A stretch of 64,000 nucleotides of DNA from Streptomyces sp. NBC_00306. Lineage in GTDB: Bacteria > Actinomycetota > Actinomycetes > Streptomycetales > Streptomycetaceae. A program made the position numbers and the translations under genes. The notes under the pieces were generated by a model. It was given only the letters and a program-made list of their open reading frames with translations, searched no databases and had not been told where the DNA came from. The stretch spans positions 6,944,001 through 7,008,000 of the forward strand of contig NZ_CP108032.1 of NCBI RefSeq assembly GCF_036169555.1, given 5' to 3'. This document shows positions 25,055 through 34,799 of this stretch, in pieces; position 1 is the first letter of the stretch; each line of letters begins with the position of its first letter.

Positions 25055-25666
25055 GTGACCAGCCCGCCCGACAGACATGACGAGGACGCCTCGGTGATAG
25101 CCCGGTCCCTGGACCGGCCCGAGGTCTTCGGTGAGCTGTACCACCGGCACGCCGCGGGCATCCACCGCTACGTCACCCGCCGTCTCGGTGACGACGCGGC
25201 CGACGACATCACGTCCGACACCTTCCTCATCGCGTTCCGCACCCGCACGCGCTACGACCTCACCCGGTCCAGCGCCCTGCCCTGGCTCTACGGCATAGCG
25301 GCCAACCTCATCGGGCGCCAACGCCGCTCCGAGGTACGGGCGTTGAAGGCCGTGGCCCGTACCGGCCTCGACCCCGTCGCCGAGTCGTGGACGGACCGGT
25401 CCGACAGCCGGGTGAGCGCGCAGGCCGCACACCGGTCCCTGGCCGGCGCCCTCGCCGGGCTGCCCGCGCGCGACCGCCATGTCCTCCTGCTGACCGCCTG
25501 GGCGGACCTCACCTACCAGGAGGTCGCCGAGGCACTGTCGATCCCGGTCGGGACCGTGCGGTCCCGGCTCAACCGCGCCCGGAAGAAGGTCCGTACGGCC
25601 GTCGGCGGGAGCGATCCCACGTCCTACGAGACAAGCCAGTCGCAGGAGGCGGCCACCCATGGATGA
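25055..25666 (+). CDS. ECF-type RNA polymerase sigma factor
   Basis: A 203-residue sigma-70 family factor. Region 2 is about residues 26-95 (YHRHAAGIHRYVTRRLGDDAADDITSDTFLIAFRTRTRYD, ALPWLYGIAANLIGRQRR). Region 4 is about residues 130-185 (LAGLPARDRHVLLLTAWADLTYQEVAEALSIPVGTVRSRLNRARKKV). The GTG at 25055 has GGAGA upstream and directly precedes the conserved part. The stop overlaps the next gene by 8 bp, so sigma factor and membrane partner are co-translated. The promoter targets are unknown. Confidence 0.88.
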   Translation: MTSPPDRHDEDASVIARSLDRPEVFGELYHRHAAGIHRYVTRRLGDDAADDITSDTFLIAFRTRTRYDLTRSSALPWLYGIAANLIGRQRRSEVRALKAVARTGLDPVAESWTDRSDSRVSAQAAHRSLAGALAGLPARDRHVLLLTAWADLTYQEVAEALSIPVGTVRSRLNRARKKVRTAVGGSDPTSYETSQSQEAATHG

Positions 25667-26615
25667 GATGCAGACGCTCGGCGAGTTCCGTGCCGACGCA
25701 CCGGCCGCCGACCGCGCCCGCCTGGCTCCCGGCCACGAGCGGCTCCTCGCCGAACAGGGCAGGAAGCCCCGCTTCCGCGGCAACTGGAAACTCACGGCAC
25801 TCGGCGCCGCTGCCGCCGTCGCGGCCGCCGCCGTGCTGTCGACACAGCTCGGACCGGACCCCGCTCCGCCGCGCCCGCAGACCGGGACCGAGGCCGTGTC
25901 CCAGCCCCGGGACGGTCAGTGGATCTATCGCAAGGTCGTCGAGTGGCAGGCGCCGCTGAACTTCGTCAACGACCTCAACCCGACGACCGACGACAGGGCG
26001 GGGAGACCTGACGGCTGGACGCATGAATCGGAGAGCTGGACGCAGTACGGCAGCGGCAAGCTGATGCGGACCCTGCCCCAGTCGAAGCAGATCGACCGTC
26101 ATGGCATCACCACCGCCAACGGGGGCTCCCCGAAGGCGCTGCGCGGCAGGATCGCGAAGCTGCCCGACGAACCGGCCGCGCTGTTCCGGGCGCTGAGCAC
26201 GATCTTTCCCCTCGGTTCCGGCGGTGCCGCGGAGCAGAGCCTGGTGGACAGCGCCAACTACCACCGCGTGGTGATGGCCTTCACGGAGGTCGACGAGATT
26301 CCGCCGAAGGTCCGTGAGTCGCTGTTCCGCGTCCTCGGCACGCTCTCCGGTGTCACGGTCTCGAAGCAGCCGGTCGAGGACGCCGCGGGCCGGCCGGCCC
26401 TGGCGGTGTACGAGACGGTCACCGATACCAGCCGGTCGCTGAACCTGCGCCGGGAGCTGCTGATCGACCCGACGACCCATACGTACCTCGGCGAACGCAC
26501 CCTGTATCTGGCCGGCGGAAAGCTCGACGGCAAGGTGACCACGAAGGACACGCTGGTGAGGCGTTCGGCTCTGGTGGCGAACAAGGTGGTGGACAACCAC
26601 AGTCTGCGTTCCTGA
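25659..26615 (+). CDS. CU044_5270 family membrane protein, sigma factor partner
   Basis: A 318-residue protein with a short cytoplasmic N-terminus (about 45 residues, including PAADRARLAPGHERLL), one transmembrane helix (about 44-63) and a large extracytoplasmic domain of about 250 residues. This is the CU044_5270 family, which regularly follows ECF sigma factors in actinobacteria. I infer an anti-sigma or signal-sensing role; no ZAS zinc motif is visible. It overlaps the sigma gene by 8 bp. Confidence 0.78.
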   Translation: MDEMQTLGEFRADAPAADRARLAPGHERLLAEQGRKPRFRGNWKLTALGAAAAVAAAAVLSTQLGPDPAPPRPQTGTEAVSQPRDGQWIYRKVVEWQAPLNFVNDLNPTTDDRAGRPDGWTHESESWTQYGSGKLMRTLPQSKQIDRHGITTANGGSPKALRGRIAKLPDEPAALFRALSTIFPLGSGGAAEQSLVDSANYHRVVMAFTEVDEIPPKVRESLFRVLGTLSGVTVSKQPVEDAAGRPALAVYETVTDTSRSLNLRRELLIDPTTHTYLGERTLYLAGGKLDGKVTTKDTLVRRSALVANKVVDNHSLRS

Positions 26616-26646
26616 GCCGGACGTTGCCGTATCCGGCGCGGGCGAC

Positions 26647-26679
26647 GGCTCCGCGGGCGGGCCGAATGCCCGCGGAGCC
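26647..26679 (+). terminator. Hairpin terminator after the sigma factor operon
   Basis: A 12-bp perfect stem (26647-26658 with 26668-26679) with a 9-base loop lies 32 bp after the operon stop codon. Confidence 0.8.
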
Positions 26680-26746
26680 CGTGCCGTTGGAGCCTGTGCC
26701 GTTCACGGGGCGGCCGCCTGGCCCCGCGTCGTAAGGTGGCCGCACC

Positions 26747-27439
26747 ATGAAGATCATCGAGAAGCCCGCAGGCTGGCCCGCCGACGAGGCGACGGCCATC
26801 GCCGTCCAGGACGAACTGCGGACCCGCGTGGTCCTGGACGAGCCGGGACCGCCGCCGTCCTCCGGGCTGGTGACGGGCGTGGACGTGGCCTACGACGACG
26901 AGCGTGACGTCGTCGCGGCGGCGGCCGTCGTGCTGGACGCCGGGACGCTCGACGTCGTCGAGGAGGCCACCGCGGTCGGCCGGGTGGCCTTCCCCTATGT
27001 TCCCGGGCTGCTGGCCTTCCGTGAGATCCCCACCGTCATGGCCGCTCTGGCCTCCCTCACCCGTGACCCCGGCCTCGTCGTCTGCGACGGCTACGGACGG
27101 GCGCACCCCCGGCGCTTCGGGCTTGCCGCCCACCTCGGGGTACTGACCGGACTGCCGGTCGTCGGAGTCGCCAAGAACCCCTTCGTCTTCACCCACGCCG
27201 AACTCGGGCCCCGCCGGGGCGATGTCGCCGCCCTGCTCGCGGACGACGGGGAGGAGGTCGGCCGTGCGCTGCGCACCCAGGACGGTGTGAAACCGGTCTA
27301 CGTCTCGGTCGGCCACCGCACCGGCCTCGACAACGCCTGCGCGCACATCCTCGCCCTGACACCGCGCTACCGGCTCCCGGAGAGCACCCGGCGTGCCGAC
27401 CGGCTCTGCCGCCGGGCACTCATCGAGGCGACCGCGTAG
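26747..27439 (+). CDS. nfi: Endonuclease V (deoxyinosine repair)
   Basis: Endonuclease V nicks DNA one base 3' of deoxyinosine to start repair of adenine deamination. The 230 residues include the catalytic elements GVDVAY (Asp), FPYVPGLLAFREIP (Glu, and the PYIPG-like wedge) and VCDGYGRAHPRRFGLAAHLG (Asp plus His). TAAGGT nine to ten bases before the ATG suggests a leaderless or near-leaderless message. It is convergent with the reductase gene that follows. Confidence 0.92.
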   Translation: MKIIEKPAGWPADEATAIAVQDELRTRVVLDEPGPPPSSGLVTGVDVAYDDERDVVAAAAVVLDAGTLDVVEEATAVGRVAFPYVPGLLAFREIPTVMAALASLTRDPGLVVCDGYGRAHPRRFGLAAHLGVLTGLPVVGVAKNPFVFTHAELGPRRGDVAALLADDGEEVGRALRTQDGVKPVYVSVGHRTGLDNACAHILALTPRYRLPESTRRADRLCRRALIEATA

Positions 27440-27467
27440 GACGTACCCGGCTCGGGACGGCCCGACC

Positions 27468-27492
27468 GCCCGGCCGGCTCCGGCAGCCGGGC
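27468..27492. terminator. Short hairpin between convergent genes
   Basis: GCCCGGC (27468-27474) pairs with GCCGGGC (27486-27492) around an 11-base loop, between the convergent endonuclease V and reductase genes. It is a weak but well-placed terminator candidate. Confidence 0.45.
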
Positions 27493-27503
27493 CGCCCCCG
27501 CCG

Positions 27504-28703
27504 TCAGCGCGCGGCCGCCACCCGGAAGCGGATCCCGGCAGCCTGGAGCCGCCCCAGCAGCGCGTCGCCCATCGCGACAGCCGTGGTGACCTGCCCCGAG
27601 GTGTCCGGCAGGGTGTCGAAGACCAGGCACAGCGCCGACTCGGCGAAGATCTTCGCCGTCTCGTCGTAGCCCGGATCGCCGCCCGAGACCTCCGTGTAGA
27701 CGGTGCGTCCGCCGCCCTCGCCGACGAAGCGCACCGAGAACCAGCTCTTCGCCCGGCGCTTCTCGTCGGGCCCCTCGCCCGGCTTGACCCGTTCCGACAA
27801 CCAGCGCCGCGCCGCGGACAGTTGGGCGAGTCCCACCAGGGCGCCGACCGCCGCGACCCCGCCCGCAGCCATGGGCAGGGTTTTGACCGCCGCGTAGTGG
27901 CGGTAGCGGAAGTCCGGCCCGTAGCGGGCCAGCGCCCGCGCCGACCGGGCGATGATCTGGCCGTCGATCACCGGCAGCGGCAGCGCCCAGGCCTGCGTCT
28001 CCCGGCTGAACCTCGGTGTGCCGAGCGGGGAGCGTGCCCGCCGTCCCATCAACCGCGGCTCGTGCAGCCGTCGTTGGTGCGCGGCCTTCGCCATCTGCCG
28101 GCCGCGGCCCATCGCGTTGAGCGCGGACGCGAACGTGCCGCCCGAGAAGGCCGCGTTGGAGCGGACGAACCCGTCGACGTTCAGCGGTACGTCCTGCGGC
28201 AGCTGCTGGACCGTGTAGTACGCGCCGAGGTCGTGCGGCACGGAGTCGAAGCCGCAGCAGTGCACCAGCCGCGCCCCGGTCTCCCGGGCCCGTGCGTCGT
28301 GGCGGACGTACATCAGGTCCACGAACTCGGGCTCGCCCGTCAGGTCGATGTAGTCCGTCCCCGCCTCGGCGCAGGCGGCGACCAGCGGCTCGCCGTACCA
28401 GAGGTAGGGGCCGACGGTCGTGGCCACCAGCCGGGCGGACTCAGCGAGTTCGCGCAGCGCCTGCTCGTCGTCGGCCTGCGCCTCGATCAGCGGGAGGGCC
28501 GCGCAGCCCGGGTGGTTCTCGGCGAGGCGCTCGCGCAGCCGTTCGAGCTTCTGGCGGCTGCGGCCCGCGATCGCCCAGCGGCATCCCTCCGGCGCGTGCG
28601 CAGCGAGGTACTGGGCGGTGAGCTCCCCGACGAATCCCGTGGCTCCGAAGAGCACGATGTCGTACGGGCGCTGCTCGCGACCGGTCGCGTCCTGCCTGTT
28701 CAA
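27504..28703 (-). CDS. Saccharopine dehydrogenase-like NAD(P)-binding oxidoreductase
   Basis: A 399-residue protein of the saccharopine dehydrogenase/trans-acting enoyl reductase family. The Rossmann motif is DIVLFGATGFVGELTAQYLA (about 15-34). Conserved features follow: VGPYLWYGEPLVAACAEAGTDYIDLTGE and HCCGFDSVPHDLGAYY. Mycobacterial relatives reduce a double bond in phthiocerol or phenolphthiocerol lipids, so an acyl-lipid role is possible. A hydrophobic stretch near residue 275-300 may touch the membrane. The TTG start is supported by GGAGGGG. It is divergent from the racemase operon. Confidence 0.82.
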   Translation of the reverse strand: MNRQDATGREQRPYDIVLFGATGFVGELTAQYLAAHAPEGCRWAIAGRSRQKLERLRERLAENHPGCAALPLIEAQADDEQALRELAESARLVATTVGPYLWYGEPLVAACAEAGTDYIDLTGEPEFVDLMYVRHDARARETGARLVHCCGFDSVPHDLGAYYTVQQLPQDVPLNVDGFVRSNAAFSGGTFASALNAMGRGRQMAKAAHQRRLHEPRLMGRRARSPLGTPRFSRETQAWALPLPVIDGQIIARSARALARYGPDFRYRHYAAVKTLPMAAGGVAAVGALVGLAQLSAARRWLSERVKPGEGPDEKRRAKSWFSVRFVGEGGGRTVYTEVSGGDPGYDETAKIFAESALCLVFDTLPDTSGQVTTAVAMGDALLGRLQAAGIRFRVAAAR

Positions 28704-28848
28704 TGGCCCCTCCGCCGTTGTCGTCGGTGGCTGAGGCTAGCGTGCGAACGCGCCCGGAAAAAGATGCGTTCCCCATCGGTAACATCCGGCTGCCCCGAGG
28801 TCAGGACGCGCAGCGGGCCGAATCTAAGCGCTTGCTCGGCCCAGACCC

Positions 28849-28904
28849 TTGTATCCGGTGGAACGCGTTCTTACCATCGCTGGTGTTACATCAGTTGTGT
28901 CACA
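28849..28904 (+). promoter_or_regulatory. Promoter and operator of the beta-oxidation operon
   Basis: TTGTAT (28849-28854), a 17-bp spacer and TACCAT (28872-28877) form a promoter. Seven bases downstream lies TGTTACA (28884-28890), N7, TGTCACA (28898-28904). The half-site TGTNACA is itself a palindrome, so the whole is symmetric. It covers the predicted transcription start and looks like the site of a TetR or GntR-type repressor answering to acyl-CoA. The regulator is not in the window. Confidence 0.6.
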
Positions 28905-28921
28905 TCAGAGCAGGGGACTCC

Positions 28922-30064
28922 ATGGCAGTGGCAGGGAACGGCCCGCTCTCCGGAGTACGGGTGGTCGAGCTGGCAGGAATCGGCCCCGGCCCGTTCGCCG
29001 CCATGCTCCTGGCCGACCTGGGCGCCGATGTCGTACGGGTCGACCGGCCCGGCGGCGCCGGACTCGCGATCGACCCCGCGTACGACCTCACCAACCGCAA
29101 CAAGCGCTCCGTACTGATCGACCTCAAGGCCGACGACGGGCCCGAGCAGGTGCTCGCCCTCGTCGAGCGGGCCGACATCCTGATCGAGGGCTACCGTCCG
29201 GGCGTCGCCGAGCGCCTCGGGGTCGGGCCCGAGGAATGCCTGGCCCGCAACCCGCGGCTCGTCTACGGACGGATGACCGGCTGGGGCCAGGAGGGACCGC
29301 TGGCGCAGCGGGCGGGGCACGACATCGCCTACATCGCGATCACCGGCACCCTCGGCATGATCGGCAAACCCGACGAACCGCCCGCCGTCCCCGCCAACCT
29401 CGTCGGCGACTATGCGGGCGGCTCCCTCTATCTCGTCGTCGGTGTGCTCGCGGCACTCCAGCACGCGCGCACCGAGGACGGCCGGGGCCAGGTCGTGGAC
29501 GCGGCCATCGTCGACGGCACCGCCCATCTGGCCACGATGATCCACGGCATGATGGCGGCCGGCGGCTGGCAGGACCGGCGCGGAGCGAATCTGCTCGACG
29601 GCGGCTGCCCCTTCTACGGCACCTATGAGACGGCCGACGGCGAGTACATGGCGGTCGGAGCGCTGGAGCAGCAGTTCTACAACGAGTTCGTCGAGCTGCT
29701 CGGTATCAAGGACGAGGCCCCCGCCCGTAAGGACTTCGACCGCTGGGACGAGCTGCGCGCCGCCGTCGCCGCCCGGTTCAAGACCCGTACCCGCGCGGAG
29801 TGGACCGCCGTCTTCGAGGGTTCCGACGCCTGTGTGGCGCCGGTGCTCTCCCTGCGGGAAGCCCCCGCACACCCGCATCTCGCCGCCCGCGGCACCTTCG
29901 TCGACCACAGCGGGCTGACCCAGCCGGCGCCCGCGCCCCGGTTCTCCGCCACGCCCGGTTCGGTGCGCACCGGTCCCGCCATGCCGGGAGCCGACACGGC
30001 CGCCGTGGCCCGTGACTGGGACCTGCCCGGCCTCGTCGAGCCCGTCAAGGAGGGCACCCTGTGA
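28922..30064 (+). CDS. Alpha-methylacyl-CoA racemase-like CaiB/BaiF family enzyme
   Basis: A 380-residue family III CoA-transferase-fold protein. The N-terminus LSGVRVVELAGIGPGPFAAMLLADLGADVVRVD is typical. The pair AGHDIAYIAITG (His) and VGDYAGGS (Asp) matches the His/Asp acid-base couple of alpha-methylacyl-CoA racemase (Mcr of Mycobacterium tuberculosis), rather than a transferase active site alone. It would interconvert 2-methyl-branched acyl-CoA epimers so they can enter beta-oxidation. It is the first gene of a four-gene operon and overlaps the next by 4 bp. Confidence 0.85.
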   Translation: MAVAGNGPLSGVRVVELAGIGPGPFAAMLLADLGADVVRVDRPGGAGLAIDPAYDLTNRNKRSVLIDLKADDGPEQVLALVERADILIEGYRPGVAERLGVGPEECLARNPRLVYGRMTGWGQEGPLAQRAGHDIAYIAITGTLGMIGKPDEPPAVPANLVGDYAGGSLYLVVGVLAALQHARTEDGRGQVVDAAIVDGTAHLATMIHGMMAAGGWQDRRGANLLDGGCPFYGTYETADGEYMAVGALEQQFYNEFVELLGIKDEAPARKDFDRWDELRAAVAARFKTRTRAEWTAVFEGSDACVAPVLSLREAPAHPHLAARGTFVDHSGLTQPAPAPRFSATPGSVRTGPAMPGADTAAVARDWDLPGLVEPVKEGTL

Positions 30065-31203
30065 AGCGCCAGATCTTCGCCGCGGACCATGAAGCGTTCC
30101 GCGAGACCGTCCGCACCTTCCTCGCCAAGGAAGTCCTGCCGCACTACGAGCAGTGGGAGAAGGACGGCATCGTCAGCCGGGAGGCCTGGCTCGCCGCGGG
30201 GAGGCAGGGGCTGCTCGGCCTCGCCGTTCCCGAGGAGTACGGAGGCGGCGGGAACCCGGACTTCCGCTACAGCGCCGTCCTCGCCGAGGAGTTCACCCGG
30301 GCCGGCGCCGCCGGGCTCGCGCTCGGACTGCACAACGACATCATCGGCCCCTATCTCACCGGACTCGCCACCGAGGAGCAGAAGCGGCGCTGGCTGCCCG
30401 GCTTCTGCAGCGGCGAGATCATCACCGCCATCGCGATGACCGAACCGGGCGCCGGGTCCGACCTCCAGGGCATCCGCACGACGGCCGAGGACCGCGGCGA
30501 CCACTGGATACTCAACGGCTCGAAGACCTTCATCTCCAACGGGATCCTCGCCGACCTCGTCGTCGTCGTGGCGAAGACGACGCCCGAGGGCGGTGCCAAG
30601 GGGCTGTCGCTGCTGGTCGTCGAGCGTGGTGCGGAGGGCTTCGAGCGCGGCCGCAACCTCGACAAGATCGGCCAGAAGTCCCAGGACACGGCCGAGTTGT
30701 TCTTCAACGACGTACGCGTTCCCAAGGAGAACCTCCTCGGTGAACGGGACGGCGCCTTCATCCATCTGATGACCAACCTCGCCCAGGAGCGCATGGGCAT
30801 CGCGGTCGCCGGGATCGCCGCCGCCGAGTACCTGCTGGAGATCACCACCCAGTACGTCAAGGAGCGGGAAGCCTTCGGACGGCCGCTGTCCCGGCTCCAG
30901 CACATCCGCTTCGAGATCGCCGAGATGGCCACCGAGTGCGCCGTCACCCGCGCGTTCCTCGACCGCTGCATCGTCGATCACGCGAACGGCGAGCTCGACG
31001 CCGTGCACGCCTCGATGGCCAAGTGGTGGGCCACCGAACTGCAGAAGCGCGTCGCCGACCGCTGTCTGCAACTCCACGGCGGCTACGGCTACATGACCGA
31101 GTACCGCGTGGCCAAGGCCTTCACCGACGGCCGTATCCAGACCATCTACGGCGGTACGACCGAGATCATGAAGGAGATCATCGGTCGCTCCCTGCTCGCC
31201 TGA
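30061..31203 (+). CDS. Acyl-CoA dehydrogenase
   Basis: This flavoenzyme would catalyse the first dehydrogenation of acyl-CoA. It has 380 residues. FAD/substrate motifs are AMTEPGAGSDLQGIRT and WILNGSKTFISNG. The C-terminal motif reads IYGGTTEIMKEIIGRSLL, with Gly where medium-chain enzymes have the catalytic Glu. A glutamate is present at the position used by isovaleryl- and long-chain-type enzymes (E243 in LAQERMGIAVAG), suggesting long or branched substrates. The GTG start overlaps the racemase stop. Confidence 0.9.
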   Translation: MKRQIFAADHEAFRETVRTFLAKEVLPHYEQWEKDGIVSREAWLAAGRQGLLGLAVPEEYGGGGNPDFRYSAVLAEEFTRAGAAGLALGLHNDIIGPYLTGLATEEQKRRWLPGFCSGEIITAIAMTEPGAGSDLQGIRTTAEDRGDHWILNGSKTFISNGILADLVVVVAKTTPEGGAKGLSLLVVERGAEGFERGRNLDKIGQKSQDTAELFFNDVRVPKENLLGERDGAFIHLMTNLAQERMGIAVAGIAAAEYLLEITTQYVKEREAFGRPLSRLQHIRFEIAEMATECAVTRAFLDRCIVDHANGELDAVHASMAKWWATELQKRVADRCLQLHGGYGYMTEYRVAKAFTDGRIQTIYGGTTEIMKEIIGRSLLA

Positions 31204-31236
31204 CCCGACCTTCATCACCCTCGAAAGGCTGCTGTC

Positions 31237-32451
<1,215 letters not shown>

Positions 32452-32492
32452 CCGTCCTGTCCCTCACGGCCCCACAACGGAGCAGTCACACC

Positions 32493-34688
32493 ATGAGCGA
32501 GACCACCACTTCCTCGACCATCCGCTGGGAACAGGACGACACCGGCATCGTCACCCTGGTCCTCGACGACCCCAACCAGTCCGCGAACACCATGAACCAG
32601 GCGTTCAGGGACTCCATCGCGGCCGTCGCGCAGCGCGCGGAGGCCGAGCAGGACTCCATCCGCGGCATCGTGTTCACCTCGGCGAAGAAGACCTTCTTCG
32701 CCGGCGGCGACCTCAAGGACATGATCAGGATCGGTCCGGAGAACGCCCAGCAGGCCTTCGACGCGGGCATGTCCATCAAGCACGCCCTGCGCCGGATCGA
32801 GACCCTCGGCAAGCCCGTCGTCGCCGCCATCAACGGCGCGGCCCTCGGCGGCGGTTACGAGATCGCCCTCGCCTGCCACCACCGCATCGCCCTCGACGCA
32901 CCCGGCTCGAAGATCGGCCTGCCCGAGGTCACCCTCGGACTGCTGCCCGCGGGCGGCGGCGTCACCCGGACCGTACGCCTGCTCGGCATCGCGGACGCGC
33001 TGCTCAAGGTGCTCCTCCAGGGCACCCAGTACTCCCCGCAGCGGGCCCTGGAGAACGGTCTGGTCCACGAAGTGGCCGCCACCCAGGACGAGATGCTGGC
33101 CAAGGCGCGCGCCTTCATCGACGCCAACCCGGAGTCCCAGCAGCCCTGGGACGTCAAGGGCTACAAGATCCCCGGCGGCACGCCCTCGAACCCGCGGTTC
33201 GCCGCCAACCTCCCCGCCTTCCCCGCGAACCTCAAGAAGCAGACCGCGGGCGCCCCCTACCCGGCGCCCCGCAACATCCTCGCGGCGGCCGTGGAAGGCT
33301 CCCAGGTCGACTTCGAGACCGCGCAGACCATCGAGGCGCGCTACTTCACCGAGCTGGTCACCGGCCGGATCGCCAAGAACATGATCCAGGCGTTCTTCTT
33401 CGACCTCCAGGCCGTGAACTCCGGCGCCAACCGCCCCCAGGGCATCGAGCCGCGCCCCGTGCGCAAGGTGGCGGTGCTCGGCGCCGGGATGATGGGCGCC
33501 GGCATCGCCTACTCCTGTGCCCGGGCCGGTATCGACGTCGTGCTCAAGGACGTCACCGCCGAGGCGGCGCAGAAGGGCAAGGAGTACAGCGAGAAGCTGC
33601 TCGCGAAGGCTCTGTCCCGCGGCCGTACGACGGAGGCCAAGCGGGACGCGCTGCTCGCCCGCATCACGCCGACCGCCGACCCCGCCGACCTCGCGGGCTG
33701 CGACGCCGTGATCGAGGCGGTCTTCGAGGACACCGCGCTCAAGCACAAGGTGTTCCAGGAGATCCAGGACATCGTCGAACCGGACGCGCTGCTGTGCTCC
33801 AACACCTCGACGCTGCCCATCACCGCGCTCGCCGAGGGCGTGACGCGGCCCGTCGACTTCATCGGGCTGCACTTCTTCTCGCCCGTCGACAAGATGCCGC
33901 TCGTCGAGATCATCAAGGGCGAGCGCACCGGCGACGAGGCGCTGGCCCGCGCCTTCGACCTGGTCCGGCAGATCAACAAGACGCCCATCGTCGTCAACGA
34001 CTCGCGCGGCTTCTTCACCTCGCGCGTGATCGGCCAGTTCATCAACGAGGGCGTGGCGATGATCGGCGAGGGCGCCGACCCCGTCTCGGTCGAGCAGGCC
34101 GCCGCCCAGGCGGGCTACCCGGCCAAGGTCCTCTCGCTGATGGACGAGCTGACGCTCACCCTGCCGCGCAAGATCCGCAACGAGACCCGGCGCGCGGTCG
34201 AGGAGGCCGGCGGCACCTGGGCGGGCCACCCGGCGGACGCGGTCATCGACCGGATGGTCGACGAGTTCGGCCGCCCGGGCCGCAGCGGCGGGGCCGGCTT
34301 CTACGACTACGACGGGGAGGGCAAGCGTGCCGGGCTCTGGCCCGGAGTCCGCGAGCACTTCGCGAAGCCGGACGTCGAGATCCCCTTCGAGGACATGAAG
34401 GAGCGGATGCTCTTCTCGGAGGCGCTCGACACGGTGCGCTGCCTGGAGGAGAACGTCCTGACGTCCGTCGCGGACGCCAACATCGGCTCGATCATGGGCA
34501 TCGGCTTCCCGGCCTGGACGGGCGGCGTGCTCCAGTACATCAACGGGTACGAGGGAGGGCTGCCCGGCTTCGTGGCGCGCGCCCGCGAGCTGGCCGCTGC
34601 CTACGGCGAGCGGTTCGAGCCGCCGGCGCTGCTGGTGCGGAAGGCGGAGCGGGGCGAGCGGTTCAGCGACGAGGAGCAGGGCCGCTAG
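32493..34688 (+). CDS. Bifunctional enoyl-CoA hydratase/3-hydroxyacyl-CoA dehydrogenase (FadB-like)
   Basis: The 731-residue fusion performs two steps of beta-oxidation. The crotonase domain spans about 1-280 (FFAGGDLKDM, AINGAALGGGYEIALAC, IGLPEVTLGLLPAGGG). The NAD-binding 3-hydroxyacyl-CoA dehydrogenase domain starts about residue 325 (VAVLGAGMMGAGIAYSCARAG), with SNTSTLPIT and GLHFFSPVDKMPLVE; the C-terminal dehydrogenase domain follows. It ends the operon, 41 bp after the thiolase. With the upstream genes, every step of a beta-oxidation turn is encoded except acyl-CoA activation. Confidence 0.93.
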   Translation: MSETTTSSTIRWEQDDTGIVTLVLDDPNQSANTMNQAFRDSIAAVAQRAEAEQDSIRGIVFTSAKKTFFAGGDLKDMIRIGPENAQQAFDAGMSIKHALRRIETLGKPVVAAINGAALGGGYEIALACHHRIALDAPGSKIGLPEVTLGLLPAGGGVTRTVRLLGIADALLKVLLQGTQYSPQRALENGLVHEVAATQDEMLAKARAFIDANPESQQPWDVKGYKIPGGTPSNPRFAANLPAFPANLKKQTAGAPYPAPRNILAAAVEGSQVDFETAQTIEARYFTELVTGRIAKNMIQAFFFDLQAVNSGANRPQGIEPRPVRKVAVLGAGMMGAGIAYSCARAGIDVVLKDVTAEAAQKGKEYSEKLLAKALSRGRTTEAKRDALLARITPTADPADLAGCDAVIEAVFEDTALKHKVFQEIQDIVEPDALLCSNTSTLPITALAEGVTRPVDFIGLHFFSPVDKMPLVEIIKGERTGDEALARAFDLVRQINKTPIVVNDSRGFFTSRVIGQFINEGVAMIGEGADPVSVEQAAAQAGYPAKVLSLMDELTLTLPRKIRNETRRAVEEAGGTWAGHPADAVIDRMVDEFGRPGRSGGAGFYDYDGEGKRAGLWPGVREHFAKPDVEIPFEDMKERMLFSEALDTVRCLEENVLTSVADANIGSIMGIGFPAWTGGVLQYINGYEGGLPGFVARARELAAAYGERFEPPALLVRKAERGERFSDEEQGR

Positions 34689-34750
34689 TGCCTCGACCGG
34701 TACCTGGGTCTGTCGTCCGGATCAGTCCCGCACGATCCGTACGACAGGCC

Positions 34751-34771
34751 GCCCCGGGTCCGAACCGGGGC
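34751..34771 (+). terminator. Hairpin after the beta-oxidation operon
   Basis: GCCCCGG (34751-34757) pairs with CCGGGGC (34765-34771), with further outer pairing GTACG/CGTAC. It lies 63 bp after the operon stop, between convergent genes. Confidence 0.5.
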
Positions 34772-34799
34772 CGCCCGTACGGTCCTTGAGCCTCGTGCG

